Positions 5,972 through 7,561 of a DNA stretch of 7,561 nt are shown here, piece by piece. The notes under the pieces were generated by a model that saw only the letters and a program-made list of their open reading frames with translations, was not told the DNA's origin and ran no database searches. Position 1 is the first letter of the stretch; each line of letters begins with the position of its first letter. The translations under genes were made by a program, and so were the position numbers. Source of the DNA: Pseudomonadota bacterium (lineage in GTDB: Bacteria; Desulfobacterota; JAPLJL01); NCBI GenBank assembly GCA_026388615.1, contig JAPLJL010000187.1, positions 1 to 7,561 of the forward strand, in the 5' to 3' direction.

Positions 5972-6799
5972 TTATTGAACCAAATATTCCTCTTTATCTC
6001 CAGTTGGTAATGATCGGCCGGAAAAAGTGGAAAGACGGGATTTGATCATGGGAATGGAAATTACCATCTGTTCCCAGCATTTTTTCTCGATCCTTTTTTC
6101 AATCTCTTCCAAGCTGAACGACTCGCGCAGGCCGAAACTCCCGCAGCGAACCCTCCGGAGTTCCCCGACATAGGCCCCGCAACCCAGTTCCCGGCCCCAT
6201 TCCGAAACCAAAGCCCGGATAAACGTGCCCTTGGAACAATGAACCCCGAAAACCACCTCCGGAAACTTAAAGTCCAGAAGCCGGAGCTGGTAAATCCAGA
6301 TCTCCCGCGCTTTCCGTTCCACTTCCTCGCCGCGGCGAGCCAGGCGATACAGAGGCACCCCATCCACCTTGACCGCGGAATACATCGGGGGCACCTGCAG
6401 CTGCCGGCCGATCTTGGGGGCGAACAGTTTTTCGATATCCTCGGGCCCGAAGGAAAAATCCCGGACCTCCCGGAGCACCCGCCCTTCGGCGTCTCCGGTA
6501 TCGGTTTCCTTCCCCAGGATCATCTTCCCGATATACTCCTTGTCCTCCTCCATCAGAAACCGGGAAAGCTTGGTGCCTTCCCCGATCAAGAGCAGCAAAA
6601 CCCCCGTCGCCAAGGGATCCAAGGTGCCGGCATGGCCGACCTTCGGGCCGGCGAGCATCCGGCGCACCCGGTCCACCACCTGGTGGGAACTCATCCCGGC
6701 AGGCTTGTCCGCCGGGATGAGCCCGCTGACCCGGGGATCGGTTTCCTGCCGGAAATAACCGGGAGCGTTATTCAAGTTTGCTTTCTTCAAGTAATGCAT
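5972..6799 (-). CDS. truB: tRNA pseudouridine(55) synthase TruB
   Basis: TruB converts U55 in the T-loop of elongator tRNAs to pseudouridine and also helps tRNA folding. Numbering from the ATG at 6799, the protein has 275 residues. The hallmark KPAGMSSHQVV is followed by KVGHAGTLDPLATGVLL, whose Asp (about residue 61) is the catalytic aspartate. Further conserved segments are PPMYSAVKVDGVPLYRLARRGEEV, CSKGTFIRALVSEWGRELG and ELRRVRCGSFGL. It is shorter than E. coli TruB (314 residues), leaving only a short C-terminal domain. The start is uncertain: TTG at 6802, ATG at 6799, and TTG codons at 6790 and 6775 are all in frame. No start codon exists between residue 10 and the conserved core, so a 20-30 residue N-terminal extension is real whichever is used. 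The ATG start overlaps the end of rbfA by 32 nt, suggesting translational coupling. Confidence 0.95.
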   Translation of the reverse strand: MHYLKKANLNNAPGYFRQETDPRVSGLIPADKPAGMSSHQVVDRVRRMLAGPKVGHAGTLDPLATGVLLLLIGEGTKLSRFLMEEDKEYIGKMILGKETDTGDAEGRVLREVRDFSFGPEDIEKLFAPKIGRQLQVPPMYSAVKVDGVPLYRLARRGEEVERKAREIWIYQLRLLDFKFPEVVFGVHCSKGTFIRALVSEWGRELGCGAYVGELRRVRCGSFGLRESFSLEEIEKRIEKKCWEQMVISIPMIKSRLSTFSGRSLPTGDKEEYLVQ

Positions 6800-7112
6800 C
6801 AATCCGGTCCGCCTCGTCTAAAGAGTCATCATACTTGAAACTGAGATTGGGGGTGATCCGGAGGCCGAGCATGCGGCCCAGCTGACTTTGGATAAAACCC
6901 CGGGCCCCGGAAAGGACCGATTCCACTACCGTCCGCTCGCTTTCACTCCCCACCATCCGGAAAAAAACCCGGGCCTCGCGCAGATCCGGGGTAACCGAAA
7001 CCTGAGTTATTTCCAGGATTCCTACCCGCGGATCTTTCATCTCCCGGATTAAGATCTGGGAGATTCCCTCGCGAATCAATTTAGCCACCCGTTCCGGCCG
7101 ACGTAAAACCAT
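6768..7112 (-). CDS. rbfA: 30S ribosome-binding factor RbfA
   Basis: RbfA is a small single-KH-domain protein that binds immature 30S subunits near 16S helix 1, aids late maturation and is needed in the cold. From the chosen ATG the product has 114 residues, the normal size. Recognisable family segments are RRPERVAKLIREGISQIL, the DPRVGILEITQVSVTPDLREARVFF strand region, and the C-terminal RITPNLSFKYDDSLDEADRIDALL. A TTG two codons upstream (7118) is in frame, but the ATG at 7112 is better placed: an AGGG at 7122-7125 lies 9 nt ahead of it. The gene begins 11 nt after the ylxP stop, and its 3' end overlaps truB. Confidence 0.95.
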   Translation of the reverse strand: MVLRRPERVAKLIREGISQILIREMKDPRVGILEITQVSVTPDLREARVFFRMVGSESERTVVESVLSGARGFIQSQLGRMLGLRITPNLSFKYDDSLDEADRIDALLEESKLE

Positions 7113-7121
7113 GAGCAATAG

Positions 7122-7125
7122 CCCT
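7122..7125 (-). promoter_or_regulatory. rbfA ribosome-binding site overlapping the ylxP stop
   Basis: AGGG on the minus strand overlaps the ylxP TAG stop (7124-7126) and lies 9 nt before the rbfA ATG at 7112. This favours that ATG over the TTG at 7118, which would leave only 3 nt. The overlap suggests that ribosomes finishing ylxP help initiate rbfA. Confidence 0.5.
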
Positions 7126-7411
7126 AAAGGGCGATAATTTCTTCCTCGGCATTAATCACTTCCACCTGCCGGTATTTATCCAGCCAATCCCTGAGTTCCT
7201 GGAATTTTACCGTTACCTGGGTCCGGCTTCTGCCTGCCGTCACGACCCCCAGCTGGGTCCGCTGCCAGAGGTCCCCGTCTCCCACTTCGAGCGCGGAAAC
7301 CTGGAATTCCCGGATGATCCGTTCCAGCATCCCTTTCAAAACCTGGCGCTTGCCCTTCAGGGAATCATTCCCGGGCAGATAAAGATCCAATTTCAAAACC
7401 CCGACCACCAA
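7124..7411 (-). CDS. ylxP: YlxP/DUF503 family protein
   Basis: This is a small, 95-residue DUF503 protein. The N-terminal signature VVGVLKLDLYLPGNDSLKGKRQVLKGMLERI is typical of the family. It is followed by the conserved middle (ALEVGDGDLWQRTQLGVVTAG) and an acidic C-terminal strand (VEVINAEEEIIAL). DUF503 members sit between infB and rbfA in many bacteria and adopt a small alpha/beta ferredoxin-like fold. A role in ribosome maturation alongside RbfA has been proposed, but the biochemical function is not settled. The start is TTG at 7411, chosen because GGGGA (7419-7423) is exactly 7 nt upstream and because the resulting MVVGVL matches the family N-terminus; a GTG at 7408 is the alternative. 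The gene lies 16 nt after the infB stop and 11 nt before rbfA, so it is co-transcribed with both. Confidence 0.9.
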   Translation of the reverse strand: MVVGVLKLDLYLPGNDSLKGKRQVLKGMLERIIREFQVSALEVGDGDLWQRTQLGVVTAGRSRTQVTVKFQELRDWLDKYRQVEVINAEEEIIAL

Positions 7412-7427
7412 TTGCTATTCCCCGGTT

Positions 7428-7561
7428 TCATTCCCGAACCAGTTCAAAACTTTCGACAATGTCCCCGGTCTGGATATCCTCGCATCCCTCGACCTTGATT
7501 CCGCACTCGAAATCCGCCAGCACCTCCCGCGCGTCGTCCTTGAACCGGCGCAGTGAGGCGA
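7428..7561 (-). CDS. infB: Translation initiation factor IF-2, C-terminal fragment (window-truncated)
   Basis: Only the last 43 codons and the TGA (7428-7430) are inside the window; the rest lies to the right. The visible sequence contains [20 protein letters not shown], then [21 protein letters not shown]. This matches the conserved end of IF-2 domain IV (consensus around LKRFKDDVKEV, ECGI, and DIKVGD-IEAYE). IF-2 is the GTPase that places initiator fMet-tRNA in the P site and promotes subunit joining; the visible domain binds the formyl-methionine end of that tRNA. It is the upstream gene of the infB-ylxP-rbfA-truB-rpsO-pnp chain. Confidence 0.93.
   Translation of the reverse strand, partial: ASLRRFKDDAREVLADFECGIKVEGCEDIQTGDIVESFELVRE

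Noticed and set aside
6239..6838. 199-codon plus-strand frame antisense to truB
   Set aside because: A shadow of truB, with His/Pro/Gly-rich composition and no recognisable domain.

Overview
This GC-rich window looks chromosomal and is mostly a conserved bacterial translation and RNA-processing operon on the minus strand. Read in transcription order from the right edge, it holds the C-terminus of infB (IF-2), ylxP (DUF503), rbfA, truB, rpsO, pnp, an M16 zinc peptidase gene and dut. The spacing is very tight: 16 nt, 11 nt, a roughly 30-nt overlap, 21 nt, a 125-nt structured leader before pnp, and 0 nt (TAAATG) between pnp and the peptidase gene. This order (infB-ylxP-rbfA-truB-rpsO-pnp-M16-dut) is familiar from Desulfobacterota (Geobacter-type deltaproteobacteria) and partly from Firmicutes. 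With the GC content and the YhaM-type HD exoribonuclease next door, I lean towards a Desulfobacterota-like or related candidate lineage. This is an inference from gene order, not a phylogenetic result.

The left part is more lineage-specific. At 1-436, plus strand, is the C-terminal HD domain of a YhaM-like 3'-5' exoribonuclease whose start lies outside the window. Converging on it from the minus strand (507-1250) is a multi-pass membrane protein of the CPBP (Rce1/CAAX protease-like) family. It keeps motif 1 (EExxxR) and motif 3 (HxxxD) but seems to lack the motif 2 histidine.

Two intergenic stretches hold non-coding elements. At 1251-1438 there is a palindrome-dense block bounded by GTAG and CTAC, which includes two back-to-back hairpins sharing a T8/A9 tract (terminators, one per strand). 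At 1895-2051, between the M16 gene and dut, there is a 95-bp element with GTCATTGC...GCAATGAC inverted ends, typical of small dispersed miniature elements. No stretch longer than 300 bases lacks a gene.

Functionally, the operon couples translation initiation (IF-2), 30S maturation and cold adaptation (RbfA, perhaps YlxP), tRNA modification (TruB), a 30S protein (S15) and RNA turnover (PNPase). A peptidase and a nucleotide-pool enzyme (dUTPase) are attached at the distal end. I found no convincing new defence, mobile or biosynthetic system; the second-look items are modest.
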